Assembly: GCA_964500205.1 (NCBI GenBank)
Contig: CAZCNS010000001.1
Span: 1-64,000, forward strand
Direction of reading: 5' to 3'
Origin: UBA10329 sp964500205
Lineage (GTDB): Bacteria; Bacteroidota; Bacteroidia; UBA10329
Length of the DNA stretch: 64,000 bases
The notes below the pieces were generated by a model. That model saw nothing but the letters and a program-made list of their open reading frames with translations. It was not told where the DNA came from and made no database searches. Positions 18,251 through 26,637 of the stretch are shown piece by piece (positions within the stretch are counted from its first letter, which is position 1; each line of letters starts with the position of its first letter). Position numbers and translations under genes: made by a program.

Positions 18251-19107
18251 ACTACCTTTGCAGACACGAACCTGTGCTTTCCGCTCAGGTCGGAGAGAAG
18301 ACGGGCCTCGCTAAACCCCATTGACTCAACCAATAGGAGCGTTTCCTCACCGAAACGCTCATTGATCTCGAAATAAAGCTTGCCACCCGCAATCAGAGCG
18401 TCCTTGGCAAGGCGGGCGATAACGCGGTAAAAAAGCAGTGTATCAGTATCCGGTACGAACAGCGCGAGGTGTGGCTCATGCACCACCACATGCTCCATCA
18501 GCGTATCGCGCTCGTGCTCGGCAACGTAGGGCGGATTGCTGACTATGATATCGTAACTGCCGGGGAGGTATTCCGCAGCAAGGATGTCCCTCTGAAAGAA
18601 AGTCACCTCAGCATTATTAGCGACCGCATTGGACTGCGCCAGTTCCAAGGCACCGCTGTCCACATCCACGGCAGACACTTGCCAGACGGGCGCGTTCACT
18701 TTCAGCGCAATGGGAATGCAGCCGCTCCCTGTACCGATGTCAAGCACGCGCAACGGTTTCTCCTTTGGGTTCTCCTGAAGAATGATACCACAAAGCTCCT
18801 CAGTCTCAGGGCGAGGTATCAGCACTCTGCCATCCACTCGCAGTCGCATGCCCATGAAATCAGCCTGGCCCAGAACATACTGCACCGGACGACCGGCAAG
18901 GAGCTGCTCCAGCAAGGGTGAGATGCGGTTGATGTCACTTTCGGTAAAACGTTCGTCCAGCAACTGATGCGACCACGGTCTGCCGAGGCAGTCTTCCACC
19001 ACCATGCGGAAGATGGCATCACACTCCAAAGCGTCATGAAGGGGTGAAAGACAGTCGCGGAACAACTGACGGAACGCCCTGAAACTGTTCTCACTTGGCA
19101 GCAGCAT
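18232..19107 (-). CDS. prmC: Release-factor glutamine N5-methyltransferase PrmC
   Basis: A SAM-dependent methyltransferase with the family signature NPPY (DIIVSNPPYVAEHERD), SAM-binding VLDIGTGSGCIPIALK, and an N-terminal helical domain that contacts the release factor; it methylates the GGQ glutamine of RF1 and RF2. GTxxRPETEE in the family appears here as RVLIPRPETEELC. Two ATGs are possible, 19128 and 19107. The second is preferred because TAAACTTG, a near-match to the -7 box, lies directly before it, as at other leaderless-looking starts in this window. The gene follows a sigma factor on the same strand and overlaps phoD tail to tail. Confidence 0.94.
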   Translation of the reverse strand: MLLPSENSFRAFRQLFRDCLSPLHDALECDAIFRMVVEDCLGRPWSHQLLDERFTESDINRISPLLEQLLAGRPVQYVLGQADFMGMRLRVDGRVLIPRPETEELCGIILQENPKEKPLRVLDIGTGSGCIPIALKVNAPVWQVSAVDVDSGALELAQSNAVANNAEVTFFQRDILAAEYLPGSYDIIVSNPPYVAEHERDTLMEHVVVHEPHLALFVPDTDTLLFYRVIARLAKDALIAGGKLYFEINERFGEETLLLVESMGFSEARLLSDLSGKHRFVSAKVVQGLVR

Positions 19108-19140
19108 GGGCGCAAGTTTACGCCACATCAGCCACGCATG

Positions 19141-19725
19141 TCAAGCCACCAGCCTGACATTCTGCTCCTCCATGAGCTTCCGCAGATGGATGACGGCATA
19201 GCGCATCTTGCCAATGGCCGTATTGAGGTTCGTGTTGGTGACCCAGGCTATCTCCTTGAACGGCATCTTGGCGTAGATACGCATGATCAGCACCTCTCGT
19301 CTGTCCTCAGGCAGCATGGCTATGAGTTTCCTCAGATCCTCGCTGATCTGCTCGCTCACCAGCTCGTCCTCCCTGGTAGGATCACCATTGGACATGACCG
19401 AGAAAATGTCGAAGTCCTCGGTGCTATGCTGCAGCCGCATTTTCTTCTGCTGACGGAAATGGTCGATCACAATATTGTGGGCTACACGCATCATCCATGG
19501 CTTAAACTTCCCCTCTTCGTTATAGCGGCCACCGCGCAGAGTGTCGATCACTTTGATGAGTGTATCCTGAAACAGGTCCTCGGCCAACTGCCGGTTCTTC
19601 AGCAACAGGACCAAGTAGGTGAAAAGGCGGTCACGATGACGCTCGAAGAGCTCGTGAATGGCTCTCTCATTGCCGTTGATGTAGAGCTTGACAAGCTCCT
19701 GATCGCTCAGTGCAGACAGTCTCAT
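19141..19725 (-). CDS. ECF-like RNA polymerase sigma factor
   Basis: A 194-aa sigma-70 family protein with region 2 (AEDLFQDTLIKVIDTLRGG, FKPWMMRVAHNIVIDHFR) and region 4 (LPEDRREVLIMRIYAKMPFK, NTAIGKMRYAVIHLRK). Region 3 is missing, as in ECF sigma factors. No anti-sigma gene is adjacent; the downstream neighbour is prmC, so its target genes cannot be guessed. The 500 bases upstream contain no firm gene and presumably hold its control region. Confidence 0.93.
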   Translation of the reverse strand: MRLSALSDQELVKLYINGNERAIHELFERHRDRLFTYLVLLLKNRQLAEDLFQDTLIKVIDTLRGGRYNEEGKFKPWMMRVAHNIVIDHFRQQKKMRLQHSTEDFDIFSVMSNGDPTREDELVSEQISEDLRKLIAMLPEDRREVLIMRIYAKMPFKEIAWVTNTNLNTAIGKMRYAVIHLRKLMEEQNVRLVA

Positions 19726-20061
19726 GGCTTCTCTCTTTTGGTGAATGAAAAACTTCAGAAAGAGTAGAAACCTGCTATGGACGTCTGCTTTAAGGAGTGA
19801 ATGAACTGAGTCTCGTTTCCCTTGAACGGTATGTTTTCACATTTATTGTGAACCGCATGAAAAAATTTCATCGTCCACTAATGTTTCACAAATGTAGCTC
19901 GATCCGGTGTAAAGGCTTGCGCGCAAGTAAATACGGACACGACATTTGATTGATAACATCACCACAACCTTGGCCCGGCATCATTTAATGAATCGGTAAT
20001 CCGCCACGGCACTCCTGTTAAAACAGCCCCCGCTACTTTGCACCAACCAAGGACGACCTCA
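19726..20061. other. Non-coding stretch upstream of the sigma factor
   Basis: No convincing gene is present. The part next to the sigma gene is AT-rich and should hold its promoter. A TACTTTG string near 20034 on the plus strand resembles the -7 box with one base missing and could start the transcript of the phosphatase/glycosyltransferase pair, which would then have a leader of about 230 bases. Confidence 0.4.
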
Positions 20062-20298
20062 ATGGTATCAGCGGGAACAGCCGCTTTCCAAGAGTTCCGC
20101 ATCCTGACCTCCGGGCCGGCAGACCTGCCCGCCTCAAGAATAGCCCTCCGCTCGCTACGTGCCGATACCCGCCCTGTGGGCAGCACTTGGCCCTATCGCC
20201 TTGCGGGACGTATCACGCGGTCGGGGCTCCGCATCATGCTCACCATTTCCCGCCACATAGACAGCCCGACCAGTGAAAAAAGAACCCAGACACGTTGA
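20062..20298 (+). CDS. Doubtful 78-aa leader reading frame
   Basis: An ATG lies about 20 bases after a possible -7 box and opens a 78-codon frame that overlaps the start of the LpxH-like gene by 26 bases. The product is rich in Arg, Ser and Thr, has no recognised domain, and its composition is unlike neighbouring proteins. It may be only untranslated leader. Confidence 0.2.
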   Translation: MVSAGTAAFQEFRILTSGPADLPASRIALRSLRADTRPVGSTWPYRLAGRITRSGLRIMLTISRHIDSPTSEKRTQTR

Positions 20299-21124
20299 TA
20301 CTGTGGTCATCAGTGATGTGCATCTCGGCACTTACGGGTGCCACGCCAAAGAACTCGTTCAGTACCTGCGCAGCATCCGCGCCAAGCGCATTCTGCTCAA
20401 TGGCGATATCATCGACATCTGGCAGTTCAGCAAGAGCTATTTCCCCAGCTCGCACATGAAGGTGCTCAAGGAGCTGATGCGCCATCTGTCCAAAGGCACC
20501 GAGGTCTATTACATTCCGGGCAACCATGATGAGATGCTGCGCAAGTTCGTAGGGCAGCGCATCGGCAACCTTGTCATAGACAACAAGGTGGTGCTCGACC
20601 TCGATGGCAAGAAGACCTGGGTATTCCATGGCGATGTGTTCGATGTGTCCATGAAGCACTCGAAATGGATCGCCAAGCTGGGCGGCATGGGCTACGACCT
20701 GCTCATTCTGTTCAACAGAGCTGTGAACATGGTCTTGGAGAGAATGGGGCGAGAGAAGGTGTCGCTATCCAAAAAAGTGAAGGACAGCGTGAAGGCGGCC
20801 ATCGCTCACGTGAATGATTTTGAGAATACTGTGTCGGAGATAGGTATCGAAAACGGCTACGACCATGTGATCTGCGGGCACATCCACCGCCCAGAGATTT
20901 CCACCATCACCACCGAGTACGGCTCCATCGAATACATGAACTCAGGGGACTGGGTGGAGAACCTCACTTCGCTGGAGTATGACAAGGGCGAGTGGTCACT
21001 ATATGTATATGATGCGCGGGAATTCGCGGAGGAGGCGCAACCCGAGAACGATCATGTGATCGAGCTGACCGCCACCCAGCTCTACGCGGAGCTGCTCACC
21101 GAGTTCAACATCAAAGCTGCTTGA
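20273..21124 (+). CDS. Calcineurin-like metallophosphatase, LpxH-like (UDP-2,3-diacylglucosamine diphosphatase family)
   Basis: A 283-aa soluble enzyme with all metal-binding motifs of the family: SDVHLG, NGDIIDIW, PGNHDE, FHGDVFD and CGHIHRP. LpxH-type enzymes cleave UDP-2,3-diacylglucosamine in lipid A synthesis; the length and motif spacing fit the LpxH/LpxI-like Bacteroidota group, but substrate assignment is by family only. The start is GTG 20273; an in-frame stop at 20258 excludes anything longer. The next gene overlaps its stop, and the pair of a phosphatase and a glycosyltransferase suggests envelope glycolipid work. Confidence 0.88.
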   Translation: MKKEPRHVDTVVISDVHLGTYGCHAKELVQYLRSIRAKRILLNGDIIDIWQFSKSYFPSSHMKVLKELMRHLSKGTEVYYIPGNHDEMLRKFVGQRIGNLVIDNKVVLDLDGKKTWVFHGDVFDVSMKHSKWIAKLGGMGYDLLILFNRAVNMVLERMGREKVSLSKKVKDSVKAAIAHVNDFENTVSEIGIENGYDHVICGHIHRPEISTITTEYGSIEYMNSGDWVENLTSLEYDKGEWSLYVYDAREFAEEAQPENDHVIELTATQLYAELLTEFNIKAA

Positions 21125-22158
21125 GAATACTCTACGCCATACAGGGGACAGGCAATGGGCATCTTGGCCGCGCTATCGAGATTATTCCCCACTTCATGCG
21201 AAGGGCCGAGGTCGATGTGCTGCTCAGTGGCACACAGTGCGAGCTGGAGTTGCCATTCCCCGTCACCTACCGCTTCCATGGCCTTAGTTTCATTTTCGGG
21301 AAAAATGGTGGCATAGACCTGTACGCCACGTACGCTTCCAACCGTTTCCGAAGGTTTCTGCGCGAGGTGAACAGCTTACCCGTGCAGGACTACGACCTCG
21401 TGGTTTCCGACTTCGAGCCGATATCAGCATGGGCATGTCTGATGGCGGGCAGACCGTGCATCGGACTAAGCAACCAAGCCGCGCTGTTCACCGAGGGCGT
21501 TCCCGTAGCCGATGCCATAGACCCAGTGGGCCGCTTCATTCTGTCGCACTATGCACCCGTCACACGGGCCTATGGATTCCACTTCCAACGGTACAACAGT
21601 ATGACAAGCACCCCCATCATCCGAAATGAGGTGCGGCAAATGCCCATTTCCGACCTGGGTCATCACACGGTTTATCTGCCCGCCCACGACCACGCCAAGG
21701 TGATGGAGGTGCTCGGTCGGCTGGGCGGTGTGCGTTGGGAGGTCTTCTCCAAACACGCCAAGGAACAGGAGACAAATGGAAACATCCTCGTCAGCCCGAT
21801 CAGCACGGAGGTTTTCCTCCGCAGCATGGCGACATCGAGCGGTGTGCTTTGCGCTGCAGGTTTCGGCACTACGTCAGAGGCTCTATTCCTTCGGAAGAAA
21901 CTCTGCGTCATACCGATGAAAGGGCAATTCGAGCAGCGCTGCAATGCGGTGGCCCTCGCCAACATGGGCATCCCTGTGCTGCCATCGCTCAAACCAAAGC
22001 ACCTGCCCACGCTGGAGCGTTGGCTGGAGGACGGCTCGCGGATCCGGGTCAACTATCCAGACAACGCAGACAGCATTGTAAGCCGCATCCTTAGCGATCA
22101 TCTCACCTCAGCATGCTCGAGTGCAGAAAAAATGGCACTGGCCGGGTTCGCTGCATGA
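21121..22158 (+). CDS. Glycosyltransferase family protein (MurG/UGT-like)
   Basis: A 345-aa GT-B fold protein: N-terminal QGTGNGHLGRA (the glycine-rich loop of MurG-like enzymes), LVVSDFEPISAWACLMAGRP, and the C-terminal donor-site region GVLCAAGFGTTSEALFLRKK, VIPMKGQFEQRCNA. It should transfer a sugar from a nucleotide donor to a lipid or other acceptor. Start TTG 21121 overlaps the previous stop as TTGA, indicating translational coupling with the LpxH-like phosphatase. An acceptor cannot be inferred. Confidence 0.85.
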   Translation: MRILYAIQGTGNGHLGRAIEIIPHFMRRAEVDVLLSGTQCELELPFPVTYRFHGLSFIFGKNGGIDLYATYASNRFRRFLREVNSLPVQDYDLVVSDFEPISAWACLMAGRPCIGLSNQAALFTEGVPVADAIDPVGRFILSHYAPVTRAYGFHFQRYNSMTSTPIIRNEVRQMPISDLGHHTVYLPAHDHAKVMEVLGRLGGVRWEVFSKHAKEQETNGNILVSPISTEVFLRSMATSSGVLCAAGFGTTSEALFLRKKLCVIPMKGQFEQRCNAVALANMGIPVLPSLKPKHLPTLERWLEDGSRIRVNYPDNADSIVSRILSDHLTSACSSAEKMALAGFAA

Positions 22159-22334
22159 TTCCGTCTCTCAATTTGGACGAACCACTATCCTTCAATTTGC
22201 ACTGAATCCAAGCCGTTGTAAAAGCAGCAACATTAACGGCTACGCGTTTCACGTAATTTTTTTTGGGGTAATCGCACAAATCGTGGATTATTCTAAAAAT
22301 TTGTCCCAACTTTGTTCCTGTAAATACAACTGAC

Positions 22335-23030
22335 ATGGAAAATAAGATTACTGCTCAGATGCTTTCAGAATTCAAATTCTTTGAAGGCATATCTGCGGAG
22401 GAACTGGAAACCGTGGCCAAGGGAGCTACGCTGCGAACCAGGCCGGCACGATCCTTTGTGTATTGCGAAGGTGACCCTGCAGAGCACATCTACCTTGTCA
22501 CTTCTGGAATGGTAAAACTTTGCACGGTCTCAGCCCGCGGCCGTGAGTTGCTGCGCAAAATCGTTGGCAAAGGAGATGTGTTCGGTGAATCTGCGCTTAC
22601 AGTAGATGGAGACCGTGATGAGCATGCTATTGCCATCAGAATGCCTAATACCTACATCACCCTGAAAGTATCCGATGTAAGAGAATTGGTCGCTAAGAAT
22701 CCTGTACTGATGCAGCGGGTCATAGATCATTTCGGAAAAAGGGTGCGCAGCGTAGAGACCAAGATCGAGGATTACGTTCTATCTGACTCGCGTTCACGAA
22801 TCATTCAGCTTCTCATTGACCTGACCAGCGACCGCGGTGAGGAAAGTGACCGTGGAATCGTGTCTCATCACTACATGACGCATCAGGATATGGCCAACAT
22901 AACAGGGGCTTCGCGTCAGTTTGCCACTTCGCTGCTCAATGAGTTACGGGCTAAAGGACTTATCGACTTTGACCGCGTCAGGCTCTTCACAAAGAACTTG
23001 GAAGGTCTGAAGCTTGAAAAGAACAAGTGA
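22335..23030 (+). CDS. Crp/Fnr-family transcriptional regulator (second paralogue)
   Basis: A 231-aa regulator with cyclic-nucleotide-like sensor domain (residues about 10-130; GKGDVFGESALTVDG) and a winged HTH (MTHQDMANITGASRQFATSLL) almost identical in its core to that of the gene at 4541. It has a few cysteines but not the FNR cluster. The upstream AT-rich 170 bases contain CAACTTTG, one mismatch from the -7 box. It is followed by its own terminator and is thus a single-gene unit. Both paralogues may recognise similar operators (inference). Confidence 0.92.
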   Translation: MENKITAQMLSEFKFFEGISAEELETVAKGATLRTRPARSFVYCEGDPAEHIYLVTSGMVKLCTVSARGRELLRKIVGKGDVFGESALTVDGDRDEHAIAIRMPNTYITLKVSDVRELVAKNPVLMQRVIDHFGKRVRSVETKIEDYVLSDSRSRIIQLLIDLTSDRGEESDRGIVSHHYMTHQDMANITGASRQFATSLLNELRAKGLIDFDRVRLFTKNLEGLKLEKNK

Positions 23031-23090
23031 CACCAAGGCGGCCGATCGCGTTTGAGGGGTTGAGCGCGTGACGATCAAAACCCGTCTGGT

Positions 23091-23129
23091 AAGGCCGGGA
23101 CACAACAGTGTCTCGGCCTTTATTTTTCT
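23091..23129 (+). terminator. Rho-independent terminator of the second Crp/Fnr gene
   Basis: AAGGCCGGGACAC (23091-23103) pairs with GTGTCTCGGCCTT (13 bp, one G-U) across a 4-base loop, followed by TATTTTTCTT. Confidence 0.85.
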
Positions 23130-23223
23130 TGCAGAATCATTTCACTCCCTTGTCCAAAGGCCCAACTTCAGAATCGGCTGAAAAGAATGGTCTGACAAAA
23201 ACCCTGTCTGACCCGATCACACT

Positions 23224-23256
23224 AAAAAGAGGGAAACCCTTCCAGGTCTCCCTCTT
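23224..23256 (-). terminator. Terminator of the small gene 23356..23532
   Basis: On the minus strand AAGAGGGAGACC and GGTTTCCCTCTT form a 12-bp stem (one G-U) followed by TTTTAG. It lies 100 bases after the stop codon of the 58-aa gene, supporting that gene as a transcribed unit. The rest of 23131-23355 shows nothing recognisable. Confidence 0.65.
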
Positions 23257-23355
23257 CCTCAGGGCAGCCCTCGCGGTCAGCGGAGCCTTCAGAACGTTAC
23301 CGACAACTTACCATGTGATGCAAAATGGGAAGCTGTACTTATGCACGGTCATTAG

Positions 23356-23532
23356 TCACATACCGTCCTGCTCGATCTCAATGATCTTTTTCTTGTATGC
23401 CTCCAGATCCTTGTCGGACAGCCCGCTTGACCTGTAGATGGATTCCACCTTGTCGGCATCTTTCATCAACGCATCCGCGTCATTCGAGTTGATGACTCCG
23501 AAAGCGATCAAAAAAGCGATTAAAAGTTCCAT
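23356..23532 (-). CDS. Small hypothetical protein, 58 aa
   Basis: ATG at 23532, stop at 23356. The product begins MELLIAFLIAFGVINSNDAD, a short hydrophobic helix, and continues as an amphipathic, charged tail (ALMKDADKVESIYRSSGLSD, KDLEAYKKKIIEIEQDGM). Codon choice looks like that of neighbours, and a terminator follows on the same strand. It could be a membrane-attached small protein or, less likely, a secreted peptide. I recognise no family. Confidence 0.6.
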   Translation of the reverse strand: MELLIAFLIAFGVINSNDADALMKDADKVESIYRSSGLSDKDLEAYKKKIIEIEQDGM

Positions 23533-23603
23533 GTTTCCTTGTTTTTTTTTGGTTAATGAATGGTTTGGTTACAGAGAGGTTATATGGCATGCATGACCTC
23601 TTG

Positions 23604-23635
23604 GTTTGGTCGTTCATCGATGTGGAGTACATTTG
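23604..23635 (+). promoter_or_regulatory. Bacteroidota-type promoter of the 514-aa gene
   Basis: A TTTG -33 element near 23605 and an exact -7 box TACATTTG at 23628-23635 are separated by about 19 bases, the spacing expected for the Bacteroidota housekeeping sigma factor. The ATG follows 13 bases later, so the leader is very short. Confidence 0.65.
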
Positions 23636-23648
23636 ATCGACAAGCGAC

Positions 23649-25193
23649 ATGAGTCCCAAGAGCATTGCAAGAACACGCGGCATTCTGGCCCTGATGGATG
23701 ACAATGAGCTTGCGGTGCTCCGCAACTATCTCCAATGCTTCGAGTCACGGAAAAAGGGACATAAGCCAAAGACCCTTATCCTACTCGACCTGCTGGAGAA
23801 ATATCCGGACGATAAGCGTGTAGTATATCTGCTGAAAAAAAAGGTGCCTACCGAGGACGCTCGCAGAATGCTACTCAGCAGGCTTACGGACAAGATGCTG
23901 ACCTCGCTCACCCTGGACGTGAACATAGACCGGCCTGAGAACTACGATGAGGCAGCTCAGGCCCGTGCCCGCGTGACCACCGGAAAAGTGACCATACAGC
24001 TGCTCATAGCACGTGGCCAGCGACAGACAGGAATGAGGCTGCTAAGGAAAATCCAGCGCATAGCATTGCAATTCGAACTGTTTCACGATCTGGTGGAACT
24101 CCAGCTAATGCGCATGCAATACGGGCAAGAGAGGAAAGAGGAGTCTTCCATGCGCCTGCTCACAGAAGAGCTTCAAAAGCTCTGCCAATGGCGCGATGCT
24201 GAGATGATGGCACGCATCTCATTCGATGAGGTTACGCGACTTTACGGATTCAAAGGACTGAGCAGGGTACGACCAGAACCGGAGCGCATCCACTTCGTGA
24301 CAGAGCGTGCTAATGAATTATACAAGGCTCACGTTCAGACAGGGTCGGCCACGGTAGGGTATTATGCGCTGTTACTGCGCATCGAGATGTATCAATTACA
24401 AGGGCAACTGGACAAGGCTGGCACTCACCTCAATGAGCTAAGCGAACTGGTGGAGAACAATCCGTCCATCAGAAACCGGGTGCGGCTTGCAACGGCCTAT
24501 GCCAACATGGGAGGCAATGACCTTTGGTCGCACCGTTTCAGTGAGGCAGAGGAGCACTTCTCCAATGCACTGAAACACCTCAGAGAGCAAACTCGAAACC
24601 ACGGTTTGATCTCGGAGTACCTCTTCTATGCGCAATTCTATGCTGGACGAATGCACGAGGCGCGAACTACCTTGCACAGCATAAGGGCGAATCCAGCGAT
24701 CGTATCGGATTCATTCAAGGAATCCATTGTAAACTATCTGGGTGCGTGTCTCGAATTCTGTACCTACAACCATTCGGAAGTGACGAGGCTGTTGGCACGC
24801 AGTCAGGCCATCGAAAAAGACCGCGAAGGTTGGAACCTCGGACATCGCATACTCGCGATCATGAACAGCATAGAACGTGGTGACCTCGACCATGCCGACT
24901 CGTTGACGGTGAACCTGCGCCAATTCGTTCGTGACGGGCTGAGAGACCACAATCCGCGGCAACGTGATCTCATCATTGCAGAGCTGCTCGTCCGTCTGCG
25001 AGGCAAAGGCTACGACTTTGCCGCTGTTGCCGAATCTCATGTGCAAGACCTGTCACAGTTATACAGCACTGAGGAGGGCACAGCGTGGCATGTTCAGACC
25101 CCTGAGCTGGTATGCTTCCACCAATGGTTCTCTGCCAAGGCAGAGGGACGACCGTTCGTGCCCTCCTACAACCGACAGGACATTTACAGTTGA
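23649..25193 (+). CDS. Uncharacterised helical-repeat (TPR-like) protein
   Basis: A 514-aa soluble, all-helical protein without signal peptide. Residues about 15-90 form a compact charged module (LAVLRNYLQCFESRKKGHKP, MLLSRLTDKMLTSLTLDVN); the rest consists of degenerate TPR-like helical pairs (for example RFSEAEEHFSNALKHLREQT and GRMHEARTTLHSIRANPAI). A diverged paralogue of the same length and architecture lies at 50907. TPR arrays bind proteins or peptides, and the N-terminal module might bind nucleic acid or a partner; neither is shown. It stands alone with its own promoter. Confidence 0.8.
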   Translation: MSPKSIARTRGILALMDDNELAVLRNYLQCFESRKKGHKPKTLILLDLLEKYPDDKRVVYLLKKKVPTEDARRMLLSRLTDKMLTSLTLDVNIDRPENYDEAAQARARVTTGKVTIQLLIARGQRQTGMRLLRKIQRIALQFELFHDLVELQLMRMQYGQERKEESSMRLLTEELQKLCQWRDAEMMARISFDEVTRLYGFKGLSRVRPEPERIHFVTERANELYKAHVQTGSATVGYYALLLRIEMYQLQGQLDKAGTHLNELSELVENNPSIRNRVRLATAYANMGGNDLWSHRFSEAEEHFSNALKHLREQTRNHGLISEYLFYAQFYAGRMHEARTTLHSIRANPAIVSDSFKESIVNYLGACLEFCTYNHSEVTRLLARSQAIEKDREGWNLGHRILAIMNSIERGDLDHADSLTVNLRQFVRDGLRDHNPRQRDLIIAELLVRLRGKGYDFAAVAESHVQDLSQLYSTEEGTAWHVQTPELVCFHQWFSAKAEGRPFVPSYNRQDIYS

Positions 25194-25232
25194 ACAAAAA
25201 AATCCCCGTGCCCTTGGGAGGACACGGGGATT
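25194..25232 (-). terminator. Terminator of the T9SS gene 25254..26141
   Basis: AATCCCCGTG (25201-25210) and CACGGGGATT (25223-25232) form a perfect 10-bp stem. On the minus strand a run of seven T follows, so it mainly serves the minus-strand gene ending at 25254. Confidence 0.85.
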
Positions 25233-25253
25233 GATTTCAAAACTGAATGTCTA

Positions 25254-26141
25254 TCACTTCACAATCATGCGCTTGGTAACAGTGCTACCGTTGTGACGCA
25301 TGGTGTAAACGTACATACCTGAAGAGAGGCTGTTGGCATCGAAACGGTACTCGTTCAGACCAGACTCAGAGGCAATCTCCTCAGAAAGAACAACCACACC
25401 CAGCATGTTGTAAACTGCGAACTCAACCACACCGCTTGTCGGGGTGTTGAAGCTAATCACCGTCTCACCAGTAGCAGGGTTCGGGAAGCTCTGACCCACA
25501 TCGAAACGTGAAGTGCTGATCATCTCGGCTACATTGTTGGCAGCGGAAACGCGGAGAACGTAATCCGCTACCTCGAGAGCACCACCACCAAGATTCTCTG
25601 GAACGGAGCTCAACCAAGCCCCATTGGCAATCAAGAAACTGATATCCGGGCTGCTGCACGCGATACGAGCATCCACAGAAACGATCAGCGGGTAATCAGT
25701 GAAACCTGTAGCCGGTGCAGCAGCGGCTGTGGCTGAAGCATCAGCAGTGATACTCATGCAACCCTGCACTGGCGTTAGCTCGTTGCACGGACCGCCTGCA
25801 CCATTGTTGAACCATGTGAGTTCCGCCTCATTCCAAGTAGGCCCACCGGCTGTCCACTCAAAACCTTCTGGCTGACCAGTGATGCTGAGTATCTTGAAAG
25901 CATCGATCTTGATGTTCACGTTACCACCAAGCGGGTTGGGAACCACGGTGTCAACGAAAGTCTTGATGTCAATCTGAGTCTCAAATGCCACGCCACCCAT
26001 AGGCCCTTGCTCAACGAAAGGAACGCTGTCAGGGAAAAGACCGAAAGGGACGTCAGCGTACTGGGGATCGGGCGTACACTGTGCAGAGACTACACTCACG
26101 GAGAGAAGTCCGGCAGCGATTGAAAGTAGTGTTTTCTTCAT
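25254..26141 (-). CDS. Secreted T9SS type A protein of unknown function
   Basis: A 295-aa protein: signal peptide MKKTLLSIAAGLLSVSVVSA, a beta-rich central part of about 190 residues with two cysteine pairs and an Ala-rich strand (ITADASATAAAAPATGF), then a T9SS type A sorting domain (SFPNPATGETVISFNTPTSG, ending TKRMIVK). Apart from the sorting domain nothing is recognised. Its short, single-domain form suggests a structural or binding surface protein. It has its own strong terminator. Confidence 0.88.
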   Translation of the reverse strand: MKKTLLSIAAGLLSVSVVSAQCTPDPQYADVPFGLFPDSVPFVEQGPMGGVAFETQIDIKTFVDTVVPNPLGGNVNIKIDAFKILSITGQPEGFEWTAGGPTWNEAELTWFNNGAGGPCNELTPVQGCMSITADASATAAAAPATGFTDYPLIVSVDARIACSSPDISFLIANGAWLSSVPENLGGGALEVADYVLRVSAANNVAEMISTSRFDVGQSFPNPATGETVISFNTPTSGVVEFAVYNMLGVVVLSEEIASESGLNEYRFDANSLSSGMYVYTMRHNGSTVTKRMIVK

Positions 26142-26193
26142 GGTTGTTAGGATTTGGTTTATTGGTTTTGGTTTGAAAGATTCGGGTTAGAGT

Positions 26194-26568
26194 TCAGTCT
26201 TCTTGGTCGAGATCACGCTCCACCTGCTCCATAGCCACGAAATCAATGGCCTCAGGTAAGGTTGGGGTGATGTTGAGTATGGTGTCCAACTGAGAGATGG
26301 AGATGAGTTTTGATACAGACCGTTGGAGTCCGCAGAGCACGAAGGTACCACCGGAATTCTTACAAAGCCTGTTGGCCACCAGAATGGCACTGAGCCCGGA
26401 GCTATCGCAGTAGCGCGTTTCGGTGAGGTCGATGATGATGCTGTAGAACTCGTCAGCGTTCAACACCACAAGTTCTGACTTGAGTGCAGGCGAAACCTGA
26501 CTGTCGAGCTTCTCGGCTGATACGCGGACAATAGCGTATCCCTCCTTCTTCTCTATCTCAAAGTTCAT
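26194..26568 (-). CDS. STAS-domain protein (anti-sigma-factor-antagonist-like)
   Basis: A 124-aa single STAS domain. The phosphorylatable serine motif is intact (RYCDSSGLSAILVANRLC), as in SpoIIAA/RsbV-type antagonists that are switched by a serine kinase. No kinase or anti-sigma factor is adjacent, so a partner would be encoded elsewhere. The C-terminal tail (EQVERDLDQED) is acidic. It lies 69 bases downstream of pyrB and appears separate from the pyrimidine genes. Confidence 0.88.
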   Translation of the reverse strand: MNFEIEKKEGYAIVRVSAEKLDSQVSPALKSELVVLNADEFYSIIIDLTETRYCDSSGLSAILVANRLCKNSGGTFVLCGLQRSVSKLISISQLDTILNITPTLPEAIDFVAMEQVERDLDQED

Positions 26569-26637
26569 CGCGGTGCGATTGGTGTGGGGCGAAATTAAAA
26601 ATAAACCTCATTCAGCTGTCGGGTGATGGCAAATAAG

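Noticed and set aside
18253..18260. TACCTTTG on the plus strand after phoD, a possible antisense promoter into prmC
   Set aside because: It lies within the conserved last codons of prmC and can be explained by the coding sequence; no -33 element or gene follows.
23108..23437. 109-codon plus-strand frame after the second Crp/Fnr gene
   Set aside because: It begins inside the terminator hairpin and runs antisense across another terminator and the small gene at 23356.
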